NCBI GenBank assembly: GCA_947503625.1
Contig: CANNEK010000004.1
Span: forward strand, 62,001-126,000
DNA from: an uncultured Kordiimonas sp.
Lineage (GTDB): Bacteria; Pseudomonadota; Alphaproteobacteria; Sphingomonadales; Kordiimonadaceae
Reading direction: 5' to 3'
DNA length: 64,000 nt
Position numbers and translations under genes: made by a program. The notes beneath the pieces are model-generated. The model saw only the letters and a list, made by a program, of their open reading frames with translations. It was not told the DNA's origin and made no database searches. Of this stretch, positions 8,812 to 17,634 are shown one piece after another; the stretch's first letter is position 1; each line of letters opens with the position of its first letter.

Positions 8812-11800
8812 CTAATCGTCAATGTCCCGACCATAGCTGCCAACCGGGGGCAGGGGCTGTCCCTCAAGCGGCGGGATTGGCTCATCCTGAATTTTTTGAA
8901 CCAGATAATCAATCGCGGTTTCAAGCTGCAGGTCCTCGCCCCGGTAGCTGGCAAATGGCGGATTTTCAATCTCAATAGTTGGAGAAACCCCTCGACCTTC
9001 CAAAAGCCAGCGACCATCAAGACCGAACTGCGCAGACTCGGCGATGCGGGCGATACCCCCATCAGACTGTCTGTTTCGGTCGGAAAGCCAAATACCTGCG
9101 CCGGCCGTTCTTGTACCAATCAAGGGTGCAAGCCCCAAAGTCTTCATGCCCGCGGCAAAGGTTTCGCCGTCGGAGTAGGTAGACTGGTTCATTAGCACCA
9201 CAACATGGCCGCGGAAGGTTTGCTGCATGTTTCCATAGGGTACCGCCCGGCCATTGAAGTGCCAGAACGCCCATATCTTGCGCAGGAAGGTTTGTATCAG
9301 CCAACTATCGATGTTGCCGCCTCTGTTGCCGCGCACATCTACAATAATGCCATCCTTGTCCCAGTGCTCGTAGAAATCACGGGCAAAGGCTGCAATGTCG
9401 TTGCCACCCATGGCACGGATGTGCAAATAGCCAATTTTGTCACCATCGGCCTGACGAACCTTTTCCGCGTTTGTTTCAACCCAATCGCGGTAGCGAAGCA
9501 TGGTATTTGTTCGCATCGAGACGGGCCTGACAATCGTGTGGTGCGCCTGATTTTCGCCGCGCTTTAGCTCAAGCAAAACCTGCTCATCAGCTCGTTCGCG
9601 TAGGGCCAACTGCAGTTCGGGCTGGCTGGAGATTGCCCGACCGTTTATCGAGACAAGGATATCCCCCACTGCTGCATCCACGCCGGGTTTTGCGAGTGGG
9701 GCCTTAAGCGATGGCAGGCCTTCTTCAGTCCTGTATATGTGGCTAATTCGAAGTCCGTCGCGGCTTGTTTCGAACTCCGCGCCCAAGGCAGAGTCTGTCC
9801 CTGCCTCTGTATCGCTTGGTAGGTCACCGCCGCCGATCTGAGAGTGTAATATCCCCAATTCGCTGGTCATCTGGCCGATTAGGTCATGAAGTTCCGCACG
9901 ATGCCCAATTCTGGAAACCAGAGGCTCGTACTTGGCTCGGACCGCAGTCCAGTCAAGCCCACGCATGTTCGGGTCAAACGAGTAGTCCCTGTGCATGCGC
10001 CACGCGTCAGCAAATATTTGTGGCCATTCCTCGTTGGGATCAATAGCTATCTTCCAGCTTTTGGTACGGATTTTAGCGTCCGCGAGATCTTTTGGGGCTT
10101 TTGCGCCCGCTTTTACAATGTACAAGTTGCCGGAATCGCGGGCCCCTTTGCTGAAGAAAAGCTGTTCGCCGTTCGATGACAGTTCAAATGACCGTATGCC
10201 GGCAGAGAAAATTTCGGCTTTCGGCTTTTGGTTGGTGATCTTTATAGTTTTGATCGATGCAGGACCGCTATCGCCTCGGTCCATCAGATAAAGAAAATCC
10301 TTGTTAGCGGCGAGGTTGCTGTAGTTTCCCGCAGGGACAGGAACTTCAAACAAGCGTGATGACAGGCCGTCCCAAGTAATTTCTATGTTGCGTGTGTTAT
10401 TTGCTTCTTTTTCATCGTCGGTTTCTTTTTCTTCTGGAGTTTCTTCCTTACTGTCAGCTTCCAGTTCGTCAGCGGGTTGGAACGGGAACCGCACATCTGG
10501 AACCAGTGCGAGAGCATAAACCTTGCCACGCTTGTCGAACTGCGTGCCCATGTTCCGGTCACCCCAAGGCGAACCCGGGGTCGCACGGAAATTTCGCGAT
10601 GACAGGAAATACAGCCACTTGCTGTCGGCGGAGAACGCCGCGCTGTAACTGTCATATTTGGTGTCGGTGACCTTTTCGCGCCGTCCAGAATCTGTTTCAT
10701 ACAGATAGATGCTTATGGTGCCGCGTTGATCATTTCGGTGGTAAGCTATGAGGCTGCTGTCTTTCGAGAAAGTCACGCCGCCAAATACATCGTTGCCCAG
10801 CCCGTCGGTGGCTTCTTCAATCAGGGTGTCTTCACCACTTTCGATATCCAGCAGCCAAAGGCGCTCCCTGCCATCGCTATACACCAGTTTTGTGCCGTTG
10901 GGGGCCAGATAGAATTGCCATTTTCTGGCATCGGCGTCATTGGTCAGTTGCTCGGCTTTGCCCAAGCCATTCAGTGGATAACGCCAGATTTCACCAAAGT
11001 TACCCCGATCTATTATTGCGTATACCCAATCGCTTTTCACGCCAACAACGGCGTTTCTAGCCCGCGAGCCCGCGGGCAGCTGGAAATCCACTAGTCGAAG
11101 TGGGCCTGTGCTCGCCAGGGCTATTCTGCCCCGCGCCGTGAGCGCCAGCCTGTTTTCGCCGCCTCCCAAGCGGGCGGTGTCCAAATATTCCAGCGGCTTC
11201 TCAATCCATCGAACACGGCTCATATCCTGGTCCGTTGTCAGGGAAAGGTTGATCTGTGTGTCGCTGTTGGTTGTCAGGTCATAAAGTCGTATATCGGCGC
11301 CAAGGCGGTAAACAATTTTCCCATTCTTGAGGAAAGCCTCCCGAACGTCCCAGCCTTGATGGTTCGTCAACTGTACAACATTTTCCCCGTTATCTGCCAT
11401 TGACCAGATGTTGCCGGAGCCATTCTTGTCACTTATGAAGTAGAGCTGCCCATCAGACCACATTGGTTGCCTTATTGGTGCGCCAAAGTCCTCCGCCAAT
11501 CTGGTTGCCTCGCGCTCACTCGCAGTGTCAAAGCGCCAAAGCTGAGCCATACCGCCGCCTCTGTAGAGTTTGGCATTGTCGCGATTCATTTCCATGCCGT
11601 ACCGGCTGAAATAGAGGGTGTTTTCGTTCGCAAATGTGCCGTTTGTTGCCTCGGAAAGTGGGATTTCTTCCATTGCCAGCGTTGCAGGGTCAACCAGCCG
11701 CAGAACACGAGGAGTAGGGCCACTTTTATTTTGGCTTGTATAGAGAATACGGCCATCTGTGGACCATCCACGCACCCAAACCCGGCCACTATCGAAGCTC

Positions 11801-12126
11801 ACCTGCTTTGGGCTGCCACCTGCCAGTGGCATGACATATGCTTCAACCGCACCGTCGTAGTTGGCTTCAAATGCGATCCAGCGACCGTCCGGGGAGAGTT
11901 TTGGGCTACTCTCGACTTCCGGATGGCTTGTAATGCGAAACGCGTTGCCACCAGTCAGTGGGGCACGCCACAGGTCCCCTTCGGATGAAAACACCAGTGT
12001 GTTGTTATGGAATGTTGGTGACCGATAGTAACCTTCATTGGCGTAGGTCACGCCTGAAAGCACCAACGACATGATTAAGGATGCGGCACCCACCGTGCCA
12101 CTTAAAAATGAGTAAGCTATACGCAT
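8812..12126 (-). CDS. Tricorn-like S41 serine protease, exported
   Basis: A 1104-residue protease resembling archaeal tricorn (about 1070 residues). An N-terminal signal peptide (residues 1-29, ending SGVTYA) implies a periplasmic location, unlike the archaeal enzyme. Residues 30-340 and 350-680 form WD40/PD40-type beta-propellers (repeats such as SPKLSPDGRWIAFEAN and WSTDGRILYTSQ). An acidic Glu/Lys/Asp linker lies near 555-580. The catalytic part starts near 700 with the His of RMHRDYSFDP (about H712), then a PDZ domain (KPGVDAAVGDILVSINGR) and an S41 core, DVRGNRGGNID, with the nucleophile in TYSDGETFA (about S985). It probably degrades oligopeptides in the periplasm. It is convergent with the TonB receptor and appears to be a separate transcription unit. 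Confidence 0.93.
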   Translation of the reverse strand: MRIAYSFLSGTVGAASLIMSLVLSGVTYANEGYYRSPTFHNNTLVFSSEGDLWRAPLTGGNAFRITSHPEVESSPKLSPDGRWIAFEANYDGAVEAYVMPLAGGSPKQVSFDSGRVWVRGWSTDGRILYTSQNKSGPTPRVLRLVDPATLAMEEIPLSEATNGTFANENTLYFSRYGMEMNRDNAKLYRGGGMAQLWRFDTASEREATRLAEDFGAPIRQPMWSDGQLYFISDKNGSGNIWSMADNGENVVQLTNHQGWDVREAFLKNGKIVYRLGADIRLYDLTTNSDTQINLSLTTDQDMSRVRWIEKPLEYLDTARLGGGENRLALTARGRIALASTGPLRLVDFQLPAGSRARNAVVGVKSDWVYAIIDRGNFGEIWRYPLNGLGKAEQLTNDADARKWQFYLAPNGTKLVYSDGRERLWLLDIESGEDTLIEEATDGLGNDVFGGVTFSKDSSLIAYHRNDQRGTISIYLYETDSGRREKVTDTKYDSYSAAFSADSKWLYFLSSRNFRATPGSPWGDRNMGTQFDKRGKVYALALVPDVRFPFQPADELEADSKEETPEEKETDDEKEANNTRNIEITWDGLSSRLFEVPVPAGNYSNLAANKDFLYLMDRGDSGPASIKTIKITNQKPKAEIFSAGIRSFELSSNGEQLFFSKGARDSGNLYIVKAGAKAPKDLADAKIRTKSWKIAIDPNEEWPQIFADAWRMHRDYSFDPNMRGLDWTAVRAKYEPLVSRIGHRAELHDLIGQMTSELGILHSQIGGGDLPSDTEAGTDSALGAEFETSRDGLRISHIYRTEEGLPSLKAPLAKPGVDAAVGDILVSINGRAISSQPELQLALRERADEQVLLELKRGENQAHHTIVRPVSMRTNTMLRYRDWVETNAEKVRQADGDKIGYLHIRAMGGNDIAAFARDFYEHWDKDGIIVDVRGNRGGNIDSWLIQTFLRKIWAFWHFNGRAVPYGNMQQTFRGHVVVLMNQSTYSDGETFAAGMKTLGLAPLIGTRTAGAGIWLSDRNRQSDGGIARIAESAQFGLDGRWLLEGRGVSPTIEIENPPFASYRGEDLQLETAIDYLVQKIQDEPIPPLEGQPLPPVGSYGRDIDD

Positions 12127-12254
12127 CGTTTTCCCTTTTGTGGACTTTGCCCAAATAGTGGCGGAAACCTAACAGTCAGATAATCAAACCTAAAGCAAAT
12201 TGACCTAATCTTTGGTTTGGCCATTTCACTACATGGACGGATGCCTGTTCTAGT

Positions 12255-12270
12255 GCATTGTTATTAATGC
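12255..12270. repeat. Inverted repeat upstream of first phasin gene
   Basis: GCATT-GTTATT-AATGC lies 155-170 bp before the phasin ATG. It could be an operator or simply part of the AT-rich promoter region. The 298-bp gap around it (12127-12424) holds promoters for the tricorn-like gene and the phasin, plus the repeated box listed separately, and no further gene. Confidence 0.3.
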
Positions 12271-12291
12271 GGAAAAATGGAAATGGCTCTC

Positions 12292-12309
12292 TAGTATGCG
12301 CTTTCTAAT
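12292..12309 (+). repeat. 18-nt box, copy 1, in first phasin leader
   Basis: TAGTATGCGCTTTCTAAT occurs here, 133 bp before the first phasin ATG, and identically at 12685-12702, 129 bp before the second. The following T-rich stretches are also similar. This indicates that leader and gene were duplicated together, with this box conserved while the surrounding leader diverged. Confidence 0.8.
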
Positions 12310-12424
12310 GTTTTTCCCTACATTCCATCTCAAGGTTAACGACCCGGAGGCAAAACAGCCTGTAACCAAGGTGCAACCGGATCAAAATTGAATAGATACA
12401 TTTGAGATCGAAAAGGAACTGATC

Positions 12425-12652
12425 ATGGCTATTTTGGAAAACATTCAAAACTCACAGGTTGTTCGCGCTTACCGTCAAGGTTACCTCGCTTGGCTCGGTG
12501 CTCACAAGGCAGCGTTCGATATGACGCAAGAGGGTATTAGCAAGCTGATGAACAGTCGCGAAGAACTGGTCGAGGACCTGGTTCAAAAAGGTGAAGCTGT
12601 TGAAGCTGATGTTCAGACGCGTGTGAACGGTTTTTTCAACCGCGCGAACTAA
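12425..12652 (+). CDS. Short phasin-like granule protein (tail-less paralogue)
   Basis: A 75-residue protein whose first 60 residues match the phasin encoded immediately downstream at 50 of 60 positions (shared core NSQVVRAYRQG and KLMNSREELVEDLVQKGE). It then ends after a short unrelated segment instead of continuing into the coiled-coil and Lys/Ala-rich tail. It is predicted to be helical and amphipathic, suited to coating polyhydroxyalkanoate granules. The start is the ATG at 12425 after AAAAGGA. It is either a truncated duplicate or a small phasin that competes with or co-coats alongside the longer one. Function follows from paralogy and location, not from a recognised domain of its own. 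Confidence 0.72.
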   Translation: MAILENIQNSQVVRAYRQGYLAWLGAHKAAFDMTQEGISKLMNSREELVEDLVQKGEAVEADVQTRVNGFFNRAN

Positions 12653-12684
12653 GCAACGGAAGGAGAGAAGGGTGCGATAGCGAT

Positions 12685-12702
12685 TAGTATGCGCTTTCTA
12701 AT
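12685..12702 (+). repeat. 18-nt box, copy 2, in second phasin leader
   Basis: Exact second copy of TAGTATGCGCTTTCTAAT at nearly the same distance from the start codon as copy 1. No convincing -35/-10 pair can be fitted around either copy, so it may be a regulator site or an mRNA leader element. Confidence 0.8.
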
Positions 12703-12813
12703 TTTTCTCTCTACTTTCCAAATCAGAATTTAGAGATCAGCGGTAAAGAAAGCGAAAGCTGGAAAAGCCGAAGATCTGAAACCAAAAATGATACGATTAC
12801 AAAGGAATTAATC

Positions 12814-13395
12814 ATGGCTATCATGAAAGACATCCAGAATTCACAAGTTGTTCGCGCTTATCGTCAAGGCTGGCTCGCATGGCTTGGCGCACACAAAACC
12901 GCTTTTGATTTTGCCCAGGACGGCGTTAGCAAACTGATGAACAGCCGCGAAGAACTGGTCGAAGACCTGGTTCAAAAAGGCGAAGAAGTTGAAGGTTTGG
13001 CGCAAGACAACATTGAAAAAGTTCGCGGCTACGTTGAGCCTCGCTTTTCTGATGTTACAGAGCGCTTCAACGAAGTAAGCGAAAAAGTATCCGGCGTTCG
13101 CAACAAGGTCATGGACCGCGTTTCCGGTGAATCAACTGACCGCGTTGTTGAGCTCTCTGCTGAAGTTGCGAAACTGACCAAAACAGTAAATGCACTGAGC
13201 CGCAAAGTGAACACAGCAGCTAAACCAGCTGCGAAAAAGCCGGTTGCAAAGAAAACTGTTGCGAAGAAAGTTGCCAAGCCAGCTGTAAAAAAAGCTGCAC
13301 CGGTAGCTAAAAAAGCCGCACCAGCGAAAGCTGCCGCTCCTAAGGCTGCACCTGCTGCAGCGCCAAAAGCTGCTGACGACAAGGCAGCTGCATAA
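12814..13395 (+). CDS. PhaF-like phasin with histone-H1-like tail
   Basis: A 193-residue granule-associated protein. Residues 1-65 form the helical phasin head shared with the upstream paralogue. Residues 65-130 are a heptad-rich helix (DNIEKVRGYVEPRFSDVTER, then LSAEVAKLTKTVNALSRKV). Residues 131-193 are a Lys/Ala/Pro tail with repeated AAKKP/VAKK units. In Pseudomonas PhaF a similar tail binds DNA non-specifically and ties PHA granules to the nucleoid so that they are shared between daughter cells. The same role is inferred here. The gene precedes PHA synthase and ends in a remarkable run of hairpins, so it is probably transcribed separately and strongly. Head identity to PhaF itself is not obvious by eye. 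Confidence 0.82.
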   Translation: MAIMKDIQNSQVVRAYRQGWLAWLGAHKTAFDFAQDGVSKLMNSREELVEDLVQKGEEVEGLAQDNIEKVRGYVEPRFSDVTERFNEVSEKVSGVRNKVMDRVSGESTDRVVELSAEVAKLTKTVNALSRKVNTAAKPAAKKPVAKKTVAKKVAKPAVKKAAPVAKKAAPAKAAAPKAAPAAAPKAADDKAAA

Positions 13396-13400
13396 AGATT

Positions 13401-13496
13401 ATTAGTCCTTCGGGTCTAATAGGCTGACAGGTCTGGTCCCTCCCCTTCCCCCCTGAGTTCGGACCTGTCAGCCATTGCTTCAATTACCAGCAATGG
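13401..13496 (+). other. Three successive hairpins in the phasin 3' region
   Basis: Three inverted repeats follow the phasin stop. At 13401-13420 ATTAG-t-CC pairs with GG-t-CTAAT around a TTCG loop. At 13422-13433 and 13462-13473 there is a perfect 12-bp stem with a C-rich 28-nt loop. At 13472-13496 there is an 8-bp CCATTGCT/AGCAATGG stem. The last two share two bases. None has its own T run, so they look like mRNA-stabilising structures or an RNA element upstream of the true terminator. Confidence 0.6.
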
Positions 13497-13518
13497 TTCC
13501 GTAAACCAGAGATCAACC

Positions 13519-13544
13519 AGCGACTTCGGTCGCTTTGTTTTTTT
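13519..13544 (+). terminator. Intrinsic terminator before phaC
   Basis: AGCGAC-TTCG-GTCGCT stem-loop followed by a run of ten bases that are all T except one G. It ends the phasin transcript and isolates the phaC operon. Confidence 0.88.
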
Positions 13545-13643
13545 CTAGCGCTTAGTGCTTTTCTTGTTCAGTATGGAATGTAAACCTACCGTATAGATGG
13601 CATGGGCGATGAATTTCATGCGTGTGCAAGAAGGGGAGTTGGC

Positions 13644-15326
13644 ATGGCACGGTCAAAAAAATCCATTGGCGAAAGAGCAGCCGAGACAACCACTGCATTC
13701 AGCCCGATCGTTGGTGTGCACCGTTCGGAACTTGTGAAATCACTGGGTGTGGTGATCAAGCAGGCTGCAATGAACCCCGCGTCTTTCGGCCAGCATTTCC
13801 TGAACTACGGCAAGGACATGGTTGATATCGTCAAGGGCGATAGTGAATATGCGCCGCATGCCAAAGACCGACGGTTTCAGGACAAAGCATGGGCTTTTAA
13901 TCCACTTTACAGACGGGGTATGCAGTCCTGGATGGCAATGAAGGAAAACCTCAATAACTGGCTAAGCGAAGCTGAAATTGATGAACTGGACAGGGCTCGC
14001 GCGCACTTTATCCTTGAGGTTGTGACCGATACACTGGCGCCAACCAACACGTTAATTGGCAACCCGGCGGCAATGAAGCGGTTGTACGAGACTGGCGGTA
14101 TGTCGATTGTTGCCGGTTTGAAAAACGCATACAATGATATGGTCAACGGGATCGGTATTCCATCTCAGGTTGATGCAAGGCCTTTCAAGGTCGGAGAAAA
14201 TCTGGCGACAACTCCCGGGTCTGTAGTTTTTAGAAATGAGGTCCTGGAAGTCATTCAGTACACTCCGAGCACGGAACAAGTGCATGAAATTCCGCTCATG
14301 GTCATTCCGCCGCAAATCAACAAATTCTATGCATCAGACCTGACACCGGACAAGAGCCTGTTCAGATTCCTGCTGTCACAGGGTATTCAGCTGTTCGCGA
14401 TCAGTTGGCGTAACCCCGGCGTGGAGCAGGCAGACTGGCACCTCGAGACATATATTGACGCAGTGGTCGAGGCGATGGACGCAGTCATGAAGGTCACCCG
14501 GTCCAAAAAAGTCAACGTTTCAGGTGCGTGTTCAGGCGGTATTACCGTCGCAACACTTCTTAGCCATCTCGCGGCTATTGGTGATGATCGTGTTAATTCT
14601 TCCACTTTTCAGGTTTGCGTTCTTGATCCCCGTCAGGAAGACAGCGAGGTTGGCGCGCTTGTGTCGGAGGAAACGCTGGAGCTTGCGCGTGCGCGCTCGG
14701 CTCAAAAAGGCATTCTTTCCGGCGATGATTTATCACGAACCTTTGCCTGGATGCGTCCGAACGACTTGATCTGGAACTATGTGGTGAACAATTACCTCCT
14801 TGGTGATGCTCCGCCGGCTTTTGATATCCTGTTCTGGAACAACGACACAACAAACCTGCCTGCAGGGCTGCATTCCGATTTTCTCGATAGTTACATGACT
14901 GCACCATTTGCGAACCCTGGGACCGTGGATTTTAAAGACAAGAAACTGGACCTTGGGAAAGTTGACCATGACAGCTTCATAGTAGCTGGTGTGACAGACC
15001 ATATTACGCCCTGGCGGGCGTGTTATCGCACGACTAAAATATTAGGTGGCAACAATGAATTTATTGTTTCCAACAGCGGCCATATTCAGTCTCTTCTAAA
15101 CCCTCCCGGGAATCCGAAAGCAAAGTATTTCTATAACCCCGGTAGTCTTGATGGAACTGCTGATGAATGGATGACGAGCGCTGAACTACGCGACGGTTCC
15201 TGGTGGACGCCTTGGGCCGGTTGGCTGAAAGAGCGTTCGGGCAAGGAAAAAGCAGCTCCAAACAGGTTGGGAAACACAAAATACAAGCCGCTTGCGGATG
15301 CACCGGGCGAATATGTATTTGGATAA
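13644..15326 (+). CDS. phaC: Class II (medium-chain-length) PHA synthase
   Basis: A 560-residue polyhydroxyalkanoate polymerase that joins (R)-3-hydroxyacyl-CoA units at the granule surface. The lipase-like box SGACSGG places the nucleophile at C296, with D452 in DHITPW and H480 in NSGHIQS. These positions essentially coincide with the C296/Asp451/His479 triad of Pseudomonas PhaC1, and long stretches (VPPQINKFY, AWMRPNDLIWNY, DILFWNNDTT) are the class II wording. Length also fits class II. The ATG at 13644 follows GGGGAG. A PhaZ-type depolymerase, PhaI-like phasin and PhaD follow, as in pseudomonads (though only one synthase is present). Substrates are probably C6-C14 hydroxyacyl-CoAs from beta-oxidation or fatty acid synthesis. 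Confidence 0.95.
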   Translation: MARSKKSIGERAAETTTAFSPIVGVHRSELVKSLGVVIKQAAMNPASFGQHFLNYGKDMVDIVKGDSEYAPHAKDRRFQDKAWAFNPLYRRGMQSWMAMKENLNNWLSEAEIDELDRARAHFILEVVTDTLAPTNTLIGNPAAMKRLYETGGMSIVAGLKNAYNDMVNGIGIPSQVDARPFKVGENLATTPGSVVFRNEVLEVIQYTPSTEQVHEIPLMVIPPQINKFYASDLTPDKSLFRFLLSQGIQLFAISWRNPGVEQADWHLETYIDAVVEAMDAVMKVTRSKKVNVSGACSGGITVATLLSHLAAIGDDRVNSSTFQVCVLDPRQEDSEVGALVSEETLELARARSAQKGILSGDDLSRTFAWMRPNDLIWNYVVNNYLLGDAPPAFDILFWNNDTTNLPAGLHSDFLDSYMTAPFANPGTVDFKDKKLDLGKVDHDSFIVAGVTDHITPWRACYRTTKILGGNNEFIVSNSGHIQSLLNPPGNPKAKYFYNPGSLDGTADEWMTSAELRDGSWWTPWAGWLKERSGKEKAAPNRLGNTKYKPLADAPGEYVFG

Positions 15327-15438
15327 AAAAATTTAAGACTTATGTCTTATTATGGGGTGAGAGAACCGAGACGGCCCGGGAAGCTGTCTCGTTGGCTGAT
15401 CGGTATTTGCGGTCAGCGACCTTTGGAGAGAGGAACGT

Positions 15439-16287
15439 ATGGCAGGTTATCAGCCAAAGATCGAGCTTGTCGACGTCGGCAGGCAGAAATTGCGCACAGC
15501 TATCTGGCAAGGCGGCGGAAGAGAGCGGCCCCTGTTGTTTTTCAACGGGATAGGGGCGAACCTGGAACTTGTTGGCCCGCTCGGCGAAATGATGCGGGAG
15601 CGCTCAGACGTCGTGGTATTTGATATGCCGGGAATTGGGGGCTCACCCGCACCAACGTTCCCTTATCGCCCATCAACGGTTGCAACTTGGTCTAATCGCA
15701 TTCTGGACGAATTTGGCTATTCAGATGTGGACGTCATGGGGATATCCTGGGGCGGCGGGGCTGCGCAGCAGTTTGCATTGACCAACCCTGACCGTGCGCG
15801 GTCGCTTGTTTTGCTTGCGACAAGTGCAGGCATGGTCATGGTGCCGGGAAATATCAGCGCGCTCAGCAAAATGGCTAATCCTCGGCGTTATATTGACCCG
15901 GACTATATGATGTCCAATTTCGAAACTCTGTATGGCGATGCTGCAGACAATAGTGCTATGGGGCACAAAAGCAGGATTATTGCCCCTAGCAAGCTCGGAT
16001 ACGCTTATCAGTTGATGGCGATGGCGGGGTGGACAAGTATTCATAGGCTGCCGTTTCTGAAGCAGCCAACTTTGGTGATGTCTGGGGACAAAGACAATAT
16101 TGTTCCACTCGCCAATGCCAGAATTTTGAAAGCTGTGATCCCGAGATCGGATTTAAAGATTGTTAAAGGCGGAGGACATTTATTTGCCGTTTCGCGTGCC
16201 CAGCAGGTTGTTCCGACAATTGCCCGCTTCCTTGACGATCATGCAGATGACTATCTGCAGCAGAACACAGCGTCAGCCCAGGTCTGA
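15439..16287 (+). CDS. phaZ: Intracellular mcl-PHA depolymerase
   Basis: A 282-residue alpha/beta hydrolase that releases hydroxyacids from stored polymer. It carries the oxyanion segment FFNGIGANLELVGP, the nucleophile elbow GISWGGG (S103, next to S102 of Pseudomonas PhaZ), an acid in SGDKDNIVPL and the catalytic His in GGGHLFAV. PRRYIDPDYM and GWTSIHRLPFLKQPTLV are characteristic of the mcl-PHA depolymerase family rather than general esterases. The start has GAGAGGA upstream. It lies 112 bp after phaC in the usual synthase-depolymerase order and is likely cotranscribed with the genes after it. Confidence 0.93.
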   Translation: MAGYQPKIELVDVGRQKLRTAIWQGGGRERPLLFFNGIGANLELVGPLGEMMRERSDVVVFDMPGIGGSPAPTFPYRPSTVATWSNRILDEFGYSDVDVMGISWGGGAAQQFALTNPDRARSLVLLATSAGMVMVPGNISALSKMANPRRYIDPDYMMSNFETLYGDAADNSAMGHKSRIIAPSKLGYAYQLMAMAGWTSIHRLPFLKQPTLVMSGDKDNIVPLANARILKAVIPRSDLKIVKGGGHLFAVSRAQQVVPTIARFLDDHADDYLQQNTASAQV

Positions 16288-16314
16288 AACGGCTGATAAC
16301 TGAAGGAGTACGAC

Positions 16315-16743
16315 ATGAGTGACAAACCCAAAAAAGACATGGATATTGCCCGCAAGATCTGGTTGGCGGGAATTGGTGCCTATGGTCGTGCTGTCGGCGA
16401 TGCAACAGAGGCCTATGCCAAGGTGGGCCGCGAGACGACCAAGGTATTTGAGGATCTGGTTGGCAAAGGCGCCGAGCTTGAGGGTAAAGTTGCGGACGTT
16501 GCTAAAAACTATGTTCCTGAAATGGCCGAGAAGCACCGGGCACAGGTGGAAGACCGGATGGAGAGGATGAAAGCGGCGCTTGGTATGACTGAAGCCGCAG
16601 CTGATCAGCGAGAACATATCGAGAGCATTGAAGCGCGCCTTGATTCCATCGAAGAGAAACTGGATGCGGTCCTGGCAGCGGTCCAAAAGCCAAAACCTGC
16701 GCCAAGGGAAAGAACCGCAAAAGCAGCGGCGGCTAAAAAATAG
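16315..16743 (+). CDS. phaI: PhaI/PhaF-family phasin
   Basis: A 142-residue granule-associated protein beginning with the family head ARKIWLAGIGAYGRAVGDA (about residues 11-29), then FEDLVGKGAELEGKV and a long charged coiled coil ending in a short basic stretch (APRERTAKAAAAKK). It lacks the long histone-like tail, which makes it PhaI-like in length. It is 27 bp after phaZ with its own GAAGGAG site. It should coat and limit the size of PHA granules. It is clearly a different phasin lineage from the two upstream of phaC. Confidence 0.9.
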   Translation: MSDKPKKDMDIARKIWLAGIGAYGRAVGDATEAYAKVGRETTKVFEDLVGKGAELEGKVADVAKNYVPEMAEKHRAQVEDRMERMKAALGMTEAAADQREHIESIEARLDSIEEKLDAVLAAVQKPKPAPRERTAKAAAAKK

Positions 16744-16766
16744 GCCATCCGCAAAGGGGCCCGGTC

Positions 16767-17408
16767 ATGAAGACCAAGGACAGGATATTGCAATACAGTC
16801 TGCAGCTCTTTAACGAAGAGGGCGAGCAGAATGTGACACCTGTCGATATCGCTAATGTGCTGGAGATCAGTCCCGGCAACCTTTATTATCACTTCAAAGG
16901 GAAAGATCCGATAATCCATCAGTTGTTTGTGGATTTTGAGCAGGAATTTAAAATGGTGCTGAATGCACCAATTGATAAACCGCTGGAGCTCTCTGATAAC
17001 TGGGTCTATTTCTACATTCTGTTCGAGGAAATTGCCGATTTTCGTTTCTTTTACCGCAACCTGCAATCCATTCTTGAGCGCTATCCGGATTTGGAAACAC
17101 GTTTTAGAAGGCTGGTATCCCTCAAGACAAAGACCATGGCCTCGATCATTGATACCCTGAACAAGAGTGGTTTTATATCTATCTCGGCAACTGAAGCGGA
17201 GCAGATGTCCGAACGCTTTGCGCTTCAGTTAACCTATTGGCCAACATATCAGACCCTTATGGACGATGACGTCTCGACACCGGTCTCTATTCATCGAGGC
17301 GTTTTTGGCATGATCAGTCAACTAACGCCCTATGTAGTGGACGGTGGCGAAGAGTTTTTGCAGTTATTGACCGAATTCCGAGACAAGATGCTGAAGAACG
17401 CCAAGTAA
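16767..17408 (+). CDS. phaD: PhaD-type TetR regulator
   Basis: A 213-residue TetR-family regulator. The N-terminal helix-turn-helix reads MKTKDRILQYSLQLFNEEG then NVLEISPGNLYYHFKGKDP, nearly the wording of Pseudomonas PhaD. The C-terminal ligand-binding domain has an aromatic-rich NWVYFYILFEEIADFRFFYRNL segment split by the family's typical sequence. PhaD activates pha promoters in response to a beta-oxidation-derived ligand in pseudomonads. Position after phaC-phaZ-phaI supports the same role. The gene starts 24 bp after the phasin. Confidence 0.9.
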   Translation: MKTKDRILQYSLQLFNEEGEQNVTPVDIANVLEISPGNLYYHFKGKDPIIHQLFVDFEQEFKMVLNAPIDKPLELSDNWVYFYILFEEIADFRFFYRNLQSILERYPDLETRFRRLVSLKTKTMASIIDTLNKSGFISISATEAEQMSERFALQLTYWPTYQTLMDDDVSTPVSIHRGVFGMISQLTPYVVDGGEEFLQLLTEFRDKMLKNAK

Positions 17409-17634
17409 CCGCCATGTGTTTTAACGCATACAGTGCTCCATCTAGTTGTTCAGGTACGCTAAGAAACAATATGTCGAATCGTTGCCCATAAAATAGGCAA
17501 TAGTTTCTTTTTTGTGCATTTTTTCGAAAGTTCGTTTGACGTTCCCCAATCTCACTGCCATCCTGTTACAGAAATGTGACCGGGGAGGGTCCATTGAATA
17601 CGGAAACAGGGTCAACAACGGCAAGGAGAACTGT

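Noticed and set aside
11467-11988. 173-codon open frame on the plus strand inside the tricorn-like gene
   Set aside because: Antisense shadow of a propeller-coding region; no recognisable domain or start signal.
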